A DNA stretch of 64,000 nt, taken from assembly GCF_018070075.1 (NCBI RefSeq), contig NZ_JAGPXE010000002.1, forward strand, positions 496,001-560,000, read 5' to 3'. Under the pieces are notes generated by a model. It was not told where the DNA came from and did not search any database. It worked only from the letters and a program-made list of their open reading frames with translations. The DNA comes from Saccharopolyspora endophytica (lineage in GTDB: Bacteria > Actinomycetota > Actinomycetes > Mycobacteriales > Pseudonocardiaceae). Below, piece after piece: positions 27,404-35,640 of this stretch. Positions within the stretch are counted from its first letter, which is position 1. Every line of letters starts with the position of its first letter. The position numbers and the translations under genes were made by a program.

Positions 27404-28087
27404 TCAGGCGGTCGGGTGTCTGGGCAGGCCGACTTTCACCAGTGACTCCACCAGCTTCTCGATGTAGTCGTGCACGTCGCCGAGCGGCCAGATCGATTCC
27501 ACTGTGGAGGTGAGTGCCAGTCGGCCGTGCACCGATGCCCAGATGAACATCGCGGCTTGTTCGGGGGGCTGGCTGAGCTCGATGTCCTGCTCGCGCAGCC
27601 GGGCGACCGCGGTGCGCCAGCGTTCGGCGAGTTCGGCGGCCATGTGCGGCTCGGTGGTCGAGGACGCGAAGCGCATGAAGTCGGTCTTGAACATGATCCG
27701 GTAGTAGCCCTTGTGCTCCTGGGCGAACCGGCAGTAGGCCTGCGCCTGGGCGATCAATCGCTTGCTGGGCAGTCCGGAGGCGACCGAGGCGTCGGCAGCG
27801 TCCATGGCTGCGATCAGTCGCTCGAACCCGTCGATCTCGACGGCGCGCCCCAGTTCCTCCTTGTCGGCGAAGTGCCGGTACAGGGCAGGAGCCGTGACAC
27901 CCGACTCGCGGGCGACCTCGCGCAGCGACAGCGGCAGTGGGCGCATCCGGTCGTCGTCGTTGACCAGGCGAACCAGCGCGGCGATCACCTCTTCGCGCAG
28001 CCGGTCACCCTGGCCTCGCGGGTTTCGCTCGCGCGGCGCTCGCGCGGTGCCCGAATCTTCCTTTGAGGACGAATCGTCTGCACGCAT
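27404..28087 (-). CDS. TetR-family transcriptional regulator
   Basis: A 227-residue TetR regulator. The N-terminal helix-turn-helix is visible in SLREVARESGVTAPALYRHFADKEEL (about residues 54-79, marking the recognition helix at APALYRHF). The C-terminal ligand domain begins with RLIAQAQAYCRFAQEHKGYYRIMF, a pattern shared with the TetR at 32170-32877, so the two are paralogues. It follows the carboxymuconolactone-decarboxylase-like gene by 29 bases and probably regulates the divergent ferredoxin-reductase-P450-SDR operon. Confidence 0.92.
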   Translation of the reverse strand: MRADDSSSKEDSGTARAPRERNPRGQGDRLREEVIAALVRLVNDDDRMRPLPLSLREVARESGVTAPALYRHFADKEELGRAVEIDGFERLIAAMDAADASVASGLPSKRLIAQAQAYCRFAQEHKGYYRIMFKTDFMRFASSTTEPHMAAELAERWRTAVARLREQDIELSQPPEQAAMFIWASVHGRLALTSTVESIWPLGDVHDYIEKLVESLVKVGLPRHPTA

Positions 28088-28116
28088 GGCTCCAGCCTGC
28101 CATGTCCGGCTGCTGG

Positions 28117-28518
28117 TTACGGTGTTCGGCCCTGGTCGGGGGTTGTGCCGTCGCCGAGGGACTGGATCGCGACCAGGCGTGCCGCGGATGCTGCGGGGAA
28201 TCCGGCGTAGGCGGTGGCGTGGTAGACGACTTCCTCGAGTTCGGCGCGGGTGAGCCCGTTGCGCAGGGCGATGGGGAAGTGGAAGGCGAGTTCTTCGTTC
28301 GCGCGCAGGGCGATCAGGATGCCCAGTGTGACCAGGCTGCGGCTGCGCCGGTCCAGTCCGGGGCGGGTCCAGAGCGCGCCGAAGACGCTCTGCAGGCTCA
28401 GCTCGGCCAATTCGCCGGCGAAGCCGTCCACCTGGAGTTCGCCGCCGGTCTGGCCGTCGAGCATCTCGGGAAGCATCTCGCGCAGCAGTTCGAGTCCTTC
28501 ATCGCGGTCGGTGCTCAT
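28117..28518 (-). CDS. Carboxymuconolactone decarboxylase family protein (module 1)
   Basis: A 133-residue all-alpha protein of the CMD family (LWTRPGLDRRSRSLVTLGILIALRANEELAFH, spanning about 57-88, and GLTRAELEEVVYHATAYAGFPAA near the C-terminus). No C-x-x-C is present, so it is not an AhpD-type peroxidase; it resembles 4-carboxymuconolactone decarboxylases. The ATG at 28518 has CGGAGG upstream. It is divergently placed from the ferredoxin gene and shares its promoter region. A related gene sits in the second P450 module (34207-34584), which suggests a common role in these modules. Confidence 0.87.
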   Translation of the reverse strand: MSTDRDEGLELLREMLPEMLDGQTGGELQVDGFAGELAELSLQSVFGALWTRPGLDRRSRSLVTLGILIALRANEELAFHFPIALRNGLTRAELEEVVYHATAYAGFPAASAARLVAIQSLGDGTTPDQGRTP

Positions 28519-28560
28519 TCGAACCTCCGGTGTGGTGGGGGTCATGTTCGCTCGCTATCG

Positions 28561-28593
28561 GTAAACAAGTGTATATTAACGACTGTTCACTTA
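28561..28593. promoter_or_regulatory. AT-rich divergent promoter with AAGTG/CACTT half-sites
   Basis: Between the divergent CMD and ferredoxin genes, an AT-rich stretch contains ACAAGTG (28566-28572), TATATT (28572-28577) and GTTCACTTA (28585-28593). The last nonamer recurs exactly in the promoter of the second ferredoxin gene (35678-35686). AAGTG/CACTT facing halves suit a TetR dimer. Confidence 0.4.
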
Positions 28594-28618
28594 TCTATTC
28601 GTGAGAGCGGAGTTGGCC

Positions 28619-28813
28619 GTGGAGATCACCCTCGAAGTAGACAAGTGCTGTGGAGCCGGTCAGTGCGTGCTGGCTGCGCCGGAGGTGTTCGACCAGCGTG
28701 ATGAGGACGGGGTGGTGGTCCTGCTGGACGCCGCACCGTCTGCCGAGCAGTACGACAACGTCCGCGAAGCCGCCGCCATCTGCCCGGCCGCTGCCATCCT
28801 GGTGCGCGAATGA
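28619..28813 (+). CDS. 3Fe-4S ferredoxin of P450 system (module 1)
   Basis: A 64-residue ferredoxin with the P450-associated pattern CCGAGQC near residue 12 and a later C-P in AAAICPAAAI, giving three cluster cysteines. The GTG at 28619 has a GGAG seven bases upstream; a longer in-frame GTG start at 28601 is possible. Its stop overlaps the reductase start by four bases. It would carry electrons from the FAD reductase to the P450 at 30039-31253 and perhaps to other P450s here. Confidence 0.9.
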   Translation: MEITLEVDKCCGAGQCVLAAPEVFDQRDEDGVVVLLDAAPSAEQYDNVREAAAICPAAAILVRE

Positions 28814-30006
28814 CGACGGGGTTTGATCGGATCGTGGTGGTCGGCGCTTCGGCTGCCGGTCTGTCCGCGGTGGAAGCACTGCGGCGCGGCGGCTTTCAGG
28901 GCGAGCTGACCCTCGTCGGCGACGAACCGCATCTGCCCTACGACCGGCCGCCGCTGTCCAAGCAGCTGCTGGCCGGGGAGTGGGAGCCAGAGCGCCTGGC
29001 CCTGCGCGCTCCGGAGGCGTTCGACGATCTCGGCGTGCGCACGGTGCTCGGCTCGCCTGCCGAGAAGCTGGACGCGCGAGGACGGGAAGTGCTGCTCGCC
29101 GACGGCGGCCGCCTCGGTTATGACGCGCTCGTGGCGACCACCGGAGTTCGGGCGCGCACCGTGCCCGGAGTCGACGGCGTCGAAGGCGTCCACCTGCTGC
29201 GGACGCTGGATGACGCGCTGGCACTGCGCCGATCGCTCGACGATCGCGGGCAGCTGGTGATCGTCGGTGGCGGCTTCATCGGTGCCGAAGCCGCCGCGGT
29301 GGCCCGCTTGATGGGCTGCGAGGTCACGATGGTGACCGACCGTCCGCTGCCGCTGGTCGACGCCGTGGGCGAGGAGGTCGGTGGGATGCTCACCGACCTG
29401 CACCGTGAGCGCGGGGTCCGGGTGATCGGCGACTCGATGGTTACGCGCGTGTGCCACGACGGCGGCCGGGCCACCGGTATCGAGTTGGCCGACGGCCGCA
29501 CCATCGATGCCGACGCGGTCATCGTCGGCATCGGGACCCTGCCCAACGTCGAATGGCTCGCCGGCAGCGGTGTGCCCGTCGGCAACGGTGTCGAGTGCGA
29601 CGAGACGCTGCACGCCGGTGGCGGTGTCTGGGCGGCCGGCGACGTCGCCTCGTGGCCGGATCCCGTCAGCGGTGAGCGCTTGCGCATCGAGCACCGCACC
29701 AACGCCGCCGAGCAGGGAATGGCGGTGGCCCGCAACATCCTGGCCGATCGGCCATCGGCGTTCACCAGCGTGCCGTACGTGTGGTCCGACCAGTACGAGC
29801 ACAAGATCCAGATCTACGGTCGCACGCGGGGCGCGGATCGGATGCAGGTGATCGACGGCAGTCTCGCTGAGCGGCGGTTCACCGCGCTGTTCGGCCGCGA
29901 CGGCCGGGTCACCGCGGCGTTGGGCGTGGACATGGTCCGCCCGCTGCGCGCGCTGCGGAAGCTCGTCGCCGACCGAACCGCCTGGGACACCGCACTCGAA
30001 GCCTGA
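28810..30006 (+). CDS. FAD-dependent ferredoxin reductase (module 1)
   Basis: A 398-residue reductase of the rhodocoxin/putidaredoxin reductase family. FAD loop VVVGASAAGLSAVEAL at the N-terminus, YDRPPLSKQLL near residue 47, NAD loop VIVGGGFIGAEAAAVARL near 152, and the GVWAAGDV segment near 275. It resembles the reductase at 2071-3312 but is a separate lineage with a 3Fe-4S partner. No reductase gene occurs in the second module (32996-35640), so this enzyme may serve both ferredoxins. Confidence 0.93.
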   Translation: MTTGFDRIVVVGASAAGLSAVEALRRGGFQGELTLVGDEPHLPYDRPPLSKQLLAGEWEPERLALRAPEAFDDLGVRTVLGSPAEKLDARGREVLLADGGRLGYDALVATTGVRARTVPGVDGVEGVHLLRTLDDALALRRSLDDRGQLVIVGGGFIGAEAAAVARLMGCEVTMVTDRPLPLVDAVGEEVGGMLTDLHRERGVRVIGDSMVTRVCHDGGRATGIELADGRTIDADAVIVGIGTLPNVEWLAGSGVPVGNGVECDETLHAGGGVWAAGDVASWPDPVSGERLRIEHRTNAAEQGMAVARNILADRPSAFTSVPYVWSDQYEHKIQIYGRTRGADRMQVIDGSLAERRFTALFGRDGRVTAALGVDMVRPLRALRKLVADRTAWDTALEA

Positions 30007-30038
30007 ACACGTTTCCCACCGTGAAACGGAGAATCGAC

Positions 30039-31253
30039 ATGACGACAGCGCAAGAACACGTCTCGGCTCCTGACTTCCCGCTCCACCGCGGCTGCCCCTT
30101 CGCCCCTCCCGAGAAGGCCGTTGAATTCCGCGACAGCGGTGCGCCGCACCGGGTGCAGATCTGGAACGGCAGCACTCCCTGGCTGATCACCCGCCACGAC
30201 CAGATCCGGCAGGTGCTCTCGGCCACCGACCGCTTCGCCGCCGATGTGACCCTGCCGGGATTCCCCAACACCAGTGACGCACAGCCGTTCGTCGAGGGCG
30301 GGATCTTCTTCCGCAAGGACGGCGACGAACACCTCCCGGTGCGCCGGATTCTCAACCCCGACTTCACCGCCAAGCGCTCCGAGGCACTGCGCCCGCGCAT
30401 GGCCGAGCTCACCGACAAGCTCATCGACGATCTGCTGACCATGCCGCGCCCGGTGGACCTCATCGAGCACTTCGCGCTGGCGCTGCCGACCGTGGTGATC
30501 TGCGAGGTGCTCGGTGTGCCCTACGAGGAGCGGCACGCGGTGCACGAGTCCTCGAAGAAGCTCGTGCAGCTCGAACTGCCGCAGGAGGAGAAGCACGCCG
30601 CGCACGAGGCCATGTTCGCCACCATCGGCGAGCACATGCAGCGCAAGCGCTCCGAGCCGGACAACGGTCTGCTGTCGCGGCTGGTCAACACCCACGTCGA
30701 CGAGCGCGGCGAGCTGACCTTCCAGGAGGCCGTGGGTCTGGGCGTGCTGGTCATCGGCGCTGGGCACGAGACCACCGCGAACATGATCGGGCTGGGCATC
30801 CTGGCGTTGATCCGCGAGCCCGGCCAGCGCGAGATCCTGCTGTCGGACCCGGCCAAGTACGCGCCGAGCTGCGTCGAGGAGATGATGCGCTACTGGAGCA
30901 TGGTGCAGACCGAGCCGCGTCGGGTCTGTGTGCAGGACACCGAGGTCGGCGGTGTGCTCATCCGCGCCGGCGAGGGCATCATCTGCAACCTGCCGGCTGC
31001 CAACCGCGACCCGGAGGTCTTCATCGAGGCCGAGCAGCTGGACATCACCCGTGTTGAGCGCAAGCACATCGGCTTCGGCTTCGGAGTGCACCAGTGCCTG
31101 GGGCAGAACCTCTCCCGCGTCGAGATGCAGGTCGCCTGGCCGCGGTTGTTCCAGCGCATCCCGGACTTGCGGCTGGCCGTCGAGGAGAGCGAGCTGCGCT
31201 TCCACAACAAGGCCCTGACCTACGGTCTCGAAGAACTGCCGGTGACCTGGTGA
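30039..31253 (+). CDS. Cytochrome P450 (module 1)
   Basis: A 404-residue P450. Motifs: AGHETT at about 241-246, E-x-x-R at 281-284, and haem loop FGFGVHQCLG with Cys near 353; ends in LPVTW. The ATG at 30039 follows GGAGAATCGAC and is preferred over an upstream GTG at 30021. It sits between its reductase and an SDR, all on the plus strand, so hydroxylation followed by alcohol oxidation is a plausible sequence. The haem region (HQCLGQN) is very like that of the P450 at 32996-34210, suggesting related substrates. Confidence 0.93.
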   Translation: MTTAQEHVSAPDFPLHRGCPFAPPEKAVEFRDSGAPHRVQIWNGSTPWLITRHDQIRQVLSATDRFAADVTLPGFPNTSDAQPFVEGGIFFRKDGDEHLPVRRILNPDFTAKRSEALRPRMAELTDKLIDDLLTMPRPVDLIEHFALALPTVVICEVLGVPYEERHAVHESSKKLVQLELPQEEKHAAHEAMFATIGEHMQRKRSEPDNGLLSRLVNTHVDERGELTFQEAVGLGVLVIGAGHETTANMIGLGILALIREPGQREILLSDPAKYAPSCVEEMMRYWSMVQTEPRRVCVQDTEVGGVLIRAGEGIICNLPAANRDPEVFIEAEQLDITRVERKHIGFGFGVHQCLGQNLSRVEMQVAWPRLFQRIPDLRLAVEESELRFHNKALTYGLEELPVTW

Positions 31254-31270
31254 GCGTGGAGGGGCGAGCG

Positions 31271-32074
31271 ATGACGGGCAAGCTCGAGGGACGGACCGCG
31301 GTGGTGGTCGGTGGTGGGCAGACCCCGGGCGCGACTACCGGCAACGGTCGCGCGGTCGCGCTGACCTTCGCTCAGCAGGGCGCGAAGGTGCTGGTCGTGG
31401 ACCGCGACGTCGATTCCGCGCAGGAGACCGCGGACTTGGTGACCGGGGAGGGCGGTGTCGCGGTGGCCCACAAGGCCGACATCACAGTGGAATCCGAGTG
31501 CGAAGGCATCCGCGACGCAGCGCTGGAGGCCTTCGGCGCGGTCGACGTGCTGCACAACAACGTGGGCATCGTGCCAGCCGGACCGACCGAATCCCTGCCT
31601 GCGGAGAAGTGGCGGCAGGGATTCGAGGTCAACCTCACCGGGATGTGGCTGACCTGCAAGTACCTCCTGCCGCACATGCGGGAACGCGGACGGGGCTCGG
31701 TGGTCAACATCTCCTCGATGGCCGGGCTGCTGGCCGGGGGAGAGGCGATCGCCTACACCACGTCGAAAGCTGCGGTGCACGCCATGACCCGCAGCCTCGC
31801 TTTGGAGTACGCACCCCACGGCGTGCGGATCAACTGCGTGGCTCCCGGCATGATGGACACCCCGATGGGCGTGGACTCGGTTGCCAGGGCCAGTGGAGCC
31901 GAGCGGGACGAGGTCGCCGCGAAACGGGCTGCGATGGTCCCGATGGGGCACCAGGGTGACAGCTGGGACGTCGCCAACGCGGCGCTGTTCCTCGCCTCCG
32001 ACGACTCGGCGTTCATCACCGGTGTCGTGCTCCCCGTCGACGGCGGATTTACCCTCCGCGCCGCCACGCACTGA
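31271..32074 (+). CDS. Short-chain dehydrogenase/reductase (module 1)
   Basis: A 267-residue SDR. The cofactor motif GGGQTPGATTGNGRA is longer than the usual GxxxGxG, a variation seen in some catabolic SDRs. NNVG near residue 95, catalytic Ser in NISSMAG and Tyr-x-x-x-Lys in YTTSKAA near residue 163 are present, as is the C-terminal VLPVDGGFTLR. It follows the P450 by 17 bases and would oxidise the hydroxylated product. A hairpin at 32109-32149 ends the operon. Confidence 0.9.
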   Translation: MTGKLEGRTAVVVGGGQTPGATTGNGRAVALTFAQQGAKVLVVDRDVDSAQETADLVTGEGGVAVAHKADITVESECEGIRDAALEAFGAVDVLHNNVGIVPAGPTESLPAEKWRQGFEVNLTGMWLTCKYLLPHMRERGRGSVVNISSMAGLLAGGEAIAYTTSKAAVHAMTRSLALEYAPHGVRINCVAPGMMDTPMGVDSVARASGAERDEVAAKRAAMVPMGHQGDSWDVANAALFLASDDSAFITGVVLPVDGGFTLRAATH

Positions 32075-32108
32075 TGCGGAGGCCGGCTGAGGCGCTCCTG
32101 GCGTGAGA

Positions 32109-32149
32109 GGTGTCGATTGCCCGGTCTTGCCGGCCGGGCGATCGACACC
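32109..32149. terminator. Hairpin terminator after module 1 SDR
   Basis: Arms GGTGTCGATTGCCCGG (32109-32124) and CCGGGCGATCGACACC (32134-32149) pair over 16 positions with one G-T wobble. It separates the convergent SDR and TetR genes and can end both transcripts. Confidence 0.8.
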
Positions 32150-32169
32150 ACTCCTGACTTGCGGATCGA

Positions 32170-32877
32170 CTAGCAGGATTCGGTGTCGTCGAGGGCGGTT
32201 TCGGCGATGAGGCGGTCGACTTCGTTGGTGGCTGGCGTTGTTCGGCCGCTGGTCAGTTCGGTGCCGACCAGGACGTCGAGCAGGCCGTCGGCCAGGCTTG
32301 TCACCAGGGGTGGCGGGGCGTCGATGGCGAGGCTGTGCTGGATGGAGACCAGCCCGTGCAGGCCGGTCCAGAGGGTGTGCGCGGCCTGGTGCAGCGGCAG
32401 GGCGAGCGGGTAGCCCTGCTCGGCGCAGCGGGCGAGGGCGCGACGGATGCCTCGTGAGACGAGCCGGGACGGGTGCTGTCCCATGCGGTCTGGTTCCACC
32501 GTCGGCTGCCGTACCTCGTACATGAGCCGGTAGTGGCCCGGATTCTCCTGGGCGAACCGGCAGTAGGCGTGCACTTGGGCGCGCAGTCGTTCGCGGGGGC
32601 CGCCGTCGGTGGCGTCCCGGTCTGCGCGGTCCATGACCTCCGCGAGCTGCTGGTACTTGTCGGTCAGCGCTGCCCAGACCAGTTCTGCCTTGTCGGAGAA
32701 GTGCAGGTAGATGCTTGGTGCGGCGACGCCGACCTCCTTGGCCACGGCGCGCATGGTGAGCTTCTCGTCGCTTCCCCATTCGCTGAGCAAGCGGTTGACG
32801 GCGTCGAGTACCTCGGTGCGGAGCCGGTCCCCCTGACCTCGTCGGCTGCGTTTCCTGCCGACACCGTCTGCAGTCAC
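32170..32877 (-). CDS. TetR-family transcriptional regulator (module 2)
   Basis: A 235-residue TetR regulator with the helix-turn-helix text TMRAVAKEVGVAAPSIYLHFSDKAEL (about 48-73; recognition helix APSIYLHF). The start of its ligand domain, RLRAQVHAYCRFAQENPGHYRLMYE, parallels the TetR at 27404-28087. It lies on the same strand as, and 118 bases downstream of, the P450 gene of module 2, with a hairpin in between, so it probably has its own promoter. It most likely controls the module 2 operon through the palindromic sites near 35661-35686. Confidence 0.9.
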   Translation of the reverse strand: MTADGVGRKRSRRGQGDRLRTEVLDAVNRLLSEWGSDEKLTMRAVAKEVGVAAPSIYLHFSDKAELVWAALTDKYQQLAEVMDRADRDATDGGPRERLRAQVHAYCRFAQENPGHYRLMYEVRQPTVEPDRMGQHPSRLVSRGIRRALARCAEQGYPLALPLHQAAHTLWTGLHGLVSIQHSLAIDAPPPLVTSLADGLLDVLVGTELTSGRTTPATNEVDRLIAETALDDTESC

Positions 32878-32943
32878 GTTCCACCATCCATGCTCGTCGT
32901 CGTGACCTGCTCACGATAAGCCGTTGATGGTGTTCGAGCGGGT

Positions 32944-32986
32944 TACCCCGGCCCCTGTCCGCCGAGGACGAGTCCGGGCCGGGGTA
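32944..32986 (-). terminator. Probable terminator downstream of module 2 P450
   Basis: TACCCCGGCCC (32944-32954) and its exact complement GGGCCGGGGTA (32976-32986) form an 11-base stem around a 21-base loop, directly after the P450 stop codon on the minus strand. Confidence 0.6.
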
Positions 32987-32995
32987 TCGGAGGCG

Positions 32996-34210
32996 CTACC
33001 AGGTCACCAGCATCTTGCGGACGCCGTAGTTGGTGCCGTGGGTGTCCATCTCCACTTCGTCGACGGGAGTGGTCAGCCGCAGGCCGGGGAACCGGGTGAA
33101 CAGCTGCGGCAGAATGGTCTTGAGCTCGGCGCGGGCCACGTTCTGCCCCAGGCACTGGTGCACGCCGTAGCCGAAGGCCAAATGCCGGCTCATCTTTCGC
33201 TCGAAGTCCGGCGTATCCGGATCGTCGAAGGCACGCGGGTCGCGATTCGCCGCGGGCATTGCCACGACTACCAGGTCCCCCTTGGCGATCTGCTGACCGC
33301 CGATCTCCAGATCCTCCTTGGCCGTGCGGCCGAGCCCGAACTGCACGATGGTGAGGTAGCGCAGCAGCTCCTCCACGGCGGGCCCGATTTTGTCGGGGTT
33401 GTCCTGCACGAACTGCCGTTGCTCGGGGTGAGTGAGCAGGGTGAGCGAGGACAGGCCGATCATGGCCATGGTCGTGTCGTGCCCGGCGAACAGCAGCAGA
33501 ACCCCGATGCCGATGAGGTCTTCATCGGAAAGGAACGAGTCCTCTTGCTGGCTGGTGCGGATCAGATCGGCGAGCAGACCCTCTGCGTTCGGGTCGGCGC
33601 GCTTGGTAGCGATGAGCCCGGTGATGTAGTCAATGAGCCACTTGCCGCCTGCGGCGCGTTCGTCGCGGGATTTGCTGACGTCCATCATCACCTCGGTGGC
33701 GTAATGGAAGCCGTCCCGGTCGGCGTAGGGCACACCCAGGATCTCGCAGATCACCAGGCACGGGATCGGCAGTGCGAGGTGTTCGATGAGGTCCACTGGC
33801 TCGTTCGCGCCAGCTCGTTCGATCTCGTCGAGGTGCTCGGTGACGATCCGGTCGATGTAGGGCTGCAGGTTGCGCTGGATGTACTTGGGGGTGAAGCGGC
33901 CCGAGAGCAGGCGCCGGTAGGCGCCGTGGTCAGGTTCGTCCATCATCACGAAGGTCGGGTTGATGCCTTCAGAGGCGTCGTCGGCGTCGGTGCCTTCCTC
34001 GGCGGGGATGTCGTGGCGCGGCCGGAAAGCGCTCATCCGCGGGTCGGAGAAGACCTGGCTGCCTTCCTCGAAGCGGGTGACCAGCCAGCCGTCTCTGCCG
34101 CTGGGGAAGCGAACGCGGACGATGGGCTGATCCTCGCGCAGCTGGTCGTACTCCAGCGGCGGGTCCAGCAGCCGTTGGCGGGCCGTGGGCATCTCGGGCA
34201 GGTCTGTCAT
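32996..34210 (-). CDS. Cytochrome P450 (module 2)
   Basis: A 404-residue P450. Motifs: AGHDTT at about 242-247, E-x-x-R at 280-283, haem loop FGYGVHQCLG with Cys near 353; ends LVTW. It is the last gene of a minus-strand operon that starts with a 3Fe-4S ferredoxin (35640) and includes a dehydrogenase and a CMD-family protein; its ATG overlaps the CMD stop. There is no reductase gene in this operon. It resembles the module 1 P450 in length and haem region, so the two may act on related compounds or successive steps. Confidence 0.93.
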   Translation of the reverse strand: MTDLPEMPTARQRLLDPPLEYDQLREDQPIVRVRFPSGRDGWLVTRFEEGSQVFSDPRMSAFRPRHDIPAEEGTDADDASEGINPTFVMMDEPDHGAYRRLLSGRFTPKYIQRNLQPYIDRIVTEHLDEIERAGANEPVDLIEHLALPIPCLVICEILGVPYADRDGFHYATEVMMDVSKSRDERAAGGKWLIDYITGLIATKRADPNAEGLLADLIRTSQQEDSFLSDEDLIGIGVLLLFAGHDTTMAMIGLSSLTLLTHPEQRQFVQDNPDKIGPAVEELLRYLTIVQFGLGRTAKEDLEIGGQQIAKGDLVVVAMPAANRDPRAFDDPDTPDFERKMSRHLAFGYGVHQCLGQNVARAELKTILPQLFTRFPGLRLTTPVDEVEMDTHGTNYGVRKMLVTW

Positions 34211-34584
34211 TTCTGCTCCTTCGTTTCGTGTAAGCGCAGCGCGGCTTCGACTCCGTTGTTGACCTGGGTTCCGTTGCCCCAGCCGACGTAGTAGTGCAGG
34301 TGCAGCACGGCTTCGCGCAGTTCCTCGGCGGTGAATTCGTCGTTGGCGAGCGCGCCCTGGGCCTGGATCTGGATCAGGTCGGCGCGGCCCAGCGCCGCTG
34401 TGGCGCCGATGACCAGCAGGCGCCGGTCCCGCACGGAAAGCGCCGGGCGCGACCAGATCTCGCCGAAGAGGTGGTCGACCGTCTTCTCCAGCATCGGGCT
34501 GCGGTCGGCGGGAAGGTTCTCGCTGAAACCCGGACCGTAGACCTGGTCCAGCATGGACATGCCGAGTTCGGTGTCACCGGACAT
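34207..34584 (-). CDS. Carboxymuconolactone decarboxylase family protein (module 2)
   Basis: A 125-residue CMD-family protein (SRPALSVRDRRLLVIGATAALGRADLIQIQ, spanning about 43-72, and FTAEELREAVLHLHYYVGWG near 90-109). Like the module 1 copy it lacks a C-x-x-C. The ATG at 34584 lies 11 bases inside the end of the dehydrogenase gene, and its stop overlaps the P450 start. Both P450 modules pair a CMD protein with a ferredoxin, which points to a decarboxylation or lactone step in the pathway; this is inference. Confidence 0.87.
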   Translation of the reverse strand: MSGDTELGMSMLDQVYGPGFSENLPADRSPMLEKTVDHLFGEIWSRPALSVRDRRLLVIGATAALGRADLIQIQAQGALANDEFTAEELREAVLHLHYYVGWGNGTQVNNGVEAALRLHETKEQK

Positions 34585-35437
34585 CGCGTTCACCTCGCTG
34601 CGGAACGGCGATCGTTTCGTCGGCGTGCGCCCGGGTGGCGTCGACCAGCGGAACCGGGACGGATCGGTGCGCGGCGAGTTCCTGCGCCGCTGCGAGGTCC
34701 TTGTCGAGCAGTTGCCGCACCTGCGGCACGATGGCGCTGGTGCTCTGCTCGGCGGTAAGGCGCATGCGCTGCCAGGTGAACAGGGTGCTGCCCTCCGGGT
34801 CGGCGGCCTCAACCACGCTGATCACCTTCGCCGGATCGACCCCTGCCGAGGCCGCTAGCTCCGCGGCCTCGTGCACCGCGCGCCAGGTTCCGTAGGTGAT
34901 CACGTTGCGGGCGATCTTGGTTGCCATCCCGGCGCCGAGCGGACCGCAGTGGACGATCTCCTTGCTGAAGTCCGCCAGCACCGGACGGGCGCGCTCCACC
35001 GTCGGCTCGTCGCCTCCGAGGATCGCCACCATCCCGTTCTGCGCGGCGTTCCCGCCGGGAGTGACCCCGCAGTCCAGCAGCGCGACCTCGTGTTCGGCGC
35101 AGAGTCCGGCCAGTTCGTGCACCACCGGCACTGCGACGGTGCACAGCAGCACCACGACCAGCCCCGGCCGCGCGCCCCGGAGCACGCCGTCGGGTCCCGC
35201 GAGCACGGTGCGCGCCTGATCGGCGTCGACGACCGCCACCAGCACGACGTCACTGGCGCGAGCCACGTCGGCGGGCGAGGCCAGTGGTGCCGGCACGCCG
35301 CTGAGTTCGTCGGCGGCGTCCGGGCGAAGGTCGTAGACGGCCGGGACGCGGCCGCGGCGGGCCAGGCTGACGGCGACGCCGCCGCCGATCATGCCCAGCC
35401 CGATCACGCCGGCCTTGAGATCCGGGCAGCCGGTCAT
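34574..35437 (-). CDS. NAD-dependent beta-hydroxyacid dehydrogenase (HIBADH/6PGDH family)
   Basis: A 287-residue dehydrogenase. The nucleotide loop VIGLGMIGGGVA, the substrate-binding region LLDCGVTPGGNAAQNG near residue 125 and the conserved Lys in GMATKIARN near 180 place it in the 3-hydroxyisobutyrate/tartronate-semialdehyde family. It is distinct from mmsB at 12335. It lies between the ferredoxin (ATGA overlap) and CMD genes of P450 module 2, where the first module has an SDR; it probably oxidises a hydroxy acid made in that pathway. Confidence 0.9.
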   Translation of the reverse strand: MTGCPDLKAGVIGLGMIGGGVAVSLARRGRVPAVYDLRPDAADELSGVPAPLASPADVARASDVVLVAVVDADQARTVLAGPDGVLRGARPGLVVVLLCTVAVPVVHELAGLCAEHEVALLDCGVTPGGNAAQNGMVAILGGDEPTVERARPVLADFSKEIVHCGPLGAGMATKIARNVITYGTWRAVHEAAELAASAGVDPAKVISVVEAADPEGSTLFTWQRMRLTAEQSTSAIVPQVRQLLDKDLAAAQELAAHRSVPVPLVDATRAHADETIAVPQRGERDVR

Positions 35438-35640
35438 GCGGTGACTTCTTCCTGCACGGAGATCGCCGTCGCCGGGCACACGGCCGCCGCCTCGCGGGTT
35501 GCCGCGTTCTGCTCCTCACCCGGATCGGCGTCGAGCAGGACCACGACCCCGTCGTCGTCGCGCTGGTCGAAGACCTCGGGCGCGACCAGCACGCACTGGC
35601 CCGCGCCGCAGCATTTGTCCTCGTCGATCGTGATGTGCAT
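35434..35640 (-). CDS. 3Fe-4S ferredoxin of P450 system (module 2)
   Basis: A 68-residue ferredoxin closely resembling that at 28619-28813 (shared CCGAGQCVL, APEVFDQR, GVVVLLDA and the C-terminal CPA). It is the first gene of the module 2 operon. The promoter region upstream has a GAACTTA-n7-TAAGTTC inverted repeat. With no reductase of its own it presumably depends on the enzyme encoded at 28810-30006 or one elsewhere. Confidence 0.92.
   Translation of the reverse strand: MHITIDEDKCCGAGQCVLVAPEVFDQRDDDGVVVLLDADPGEEQNAATREAAAVCPATAISVQEEVTA

Noticed and set aside
26144..35640. A secondary-metabolite biosynthetic cluster built around the P450 genes
   Set aside because: No polyketide synthase, non-ribosomal peptide synthetase, terpene cyclase or glycosyltransferase is present; dehydrogenases, CMD proteins and CoA enzymes point to catabolism.
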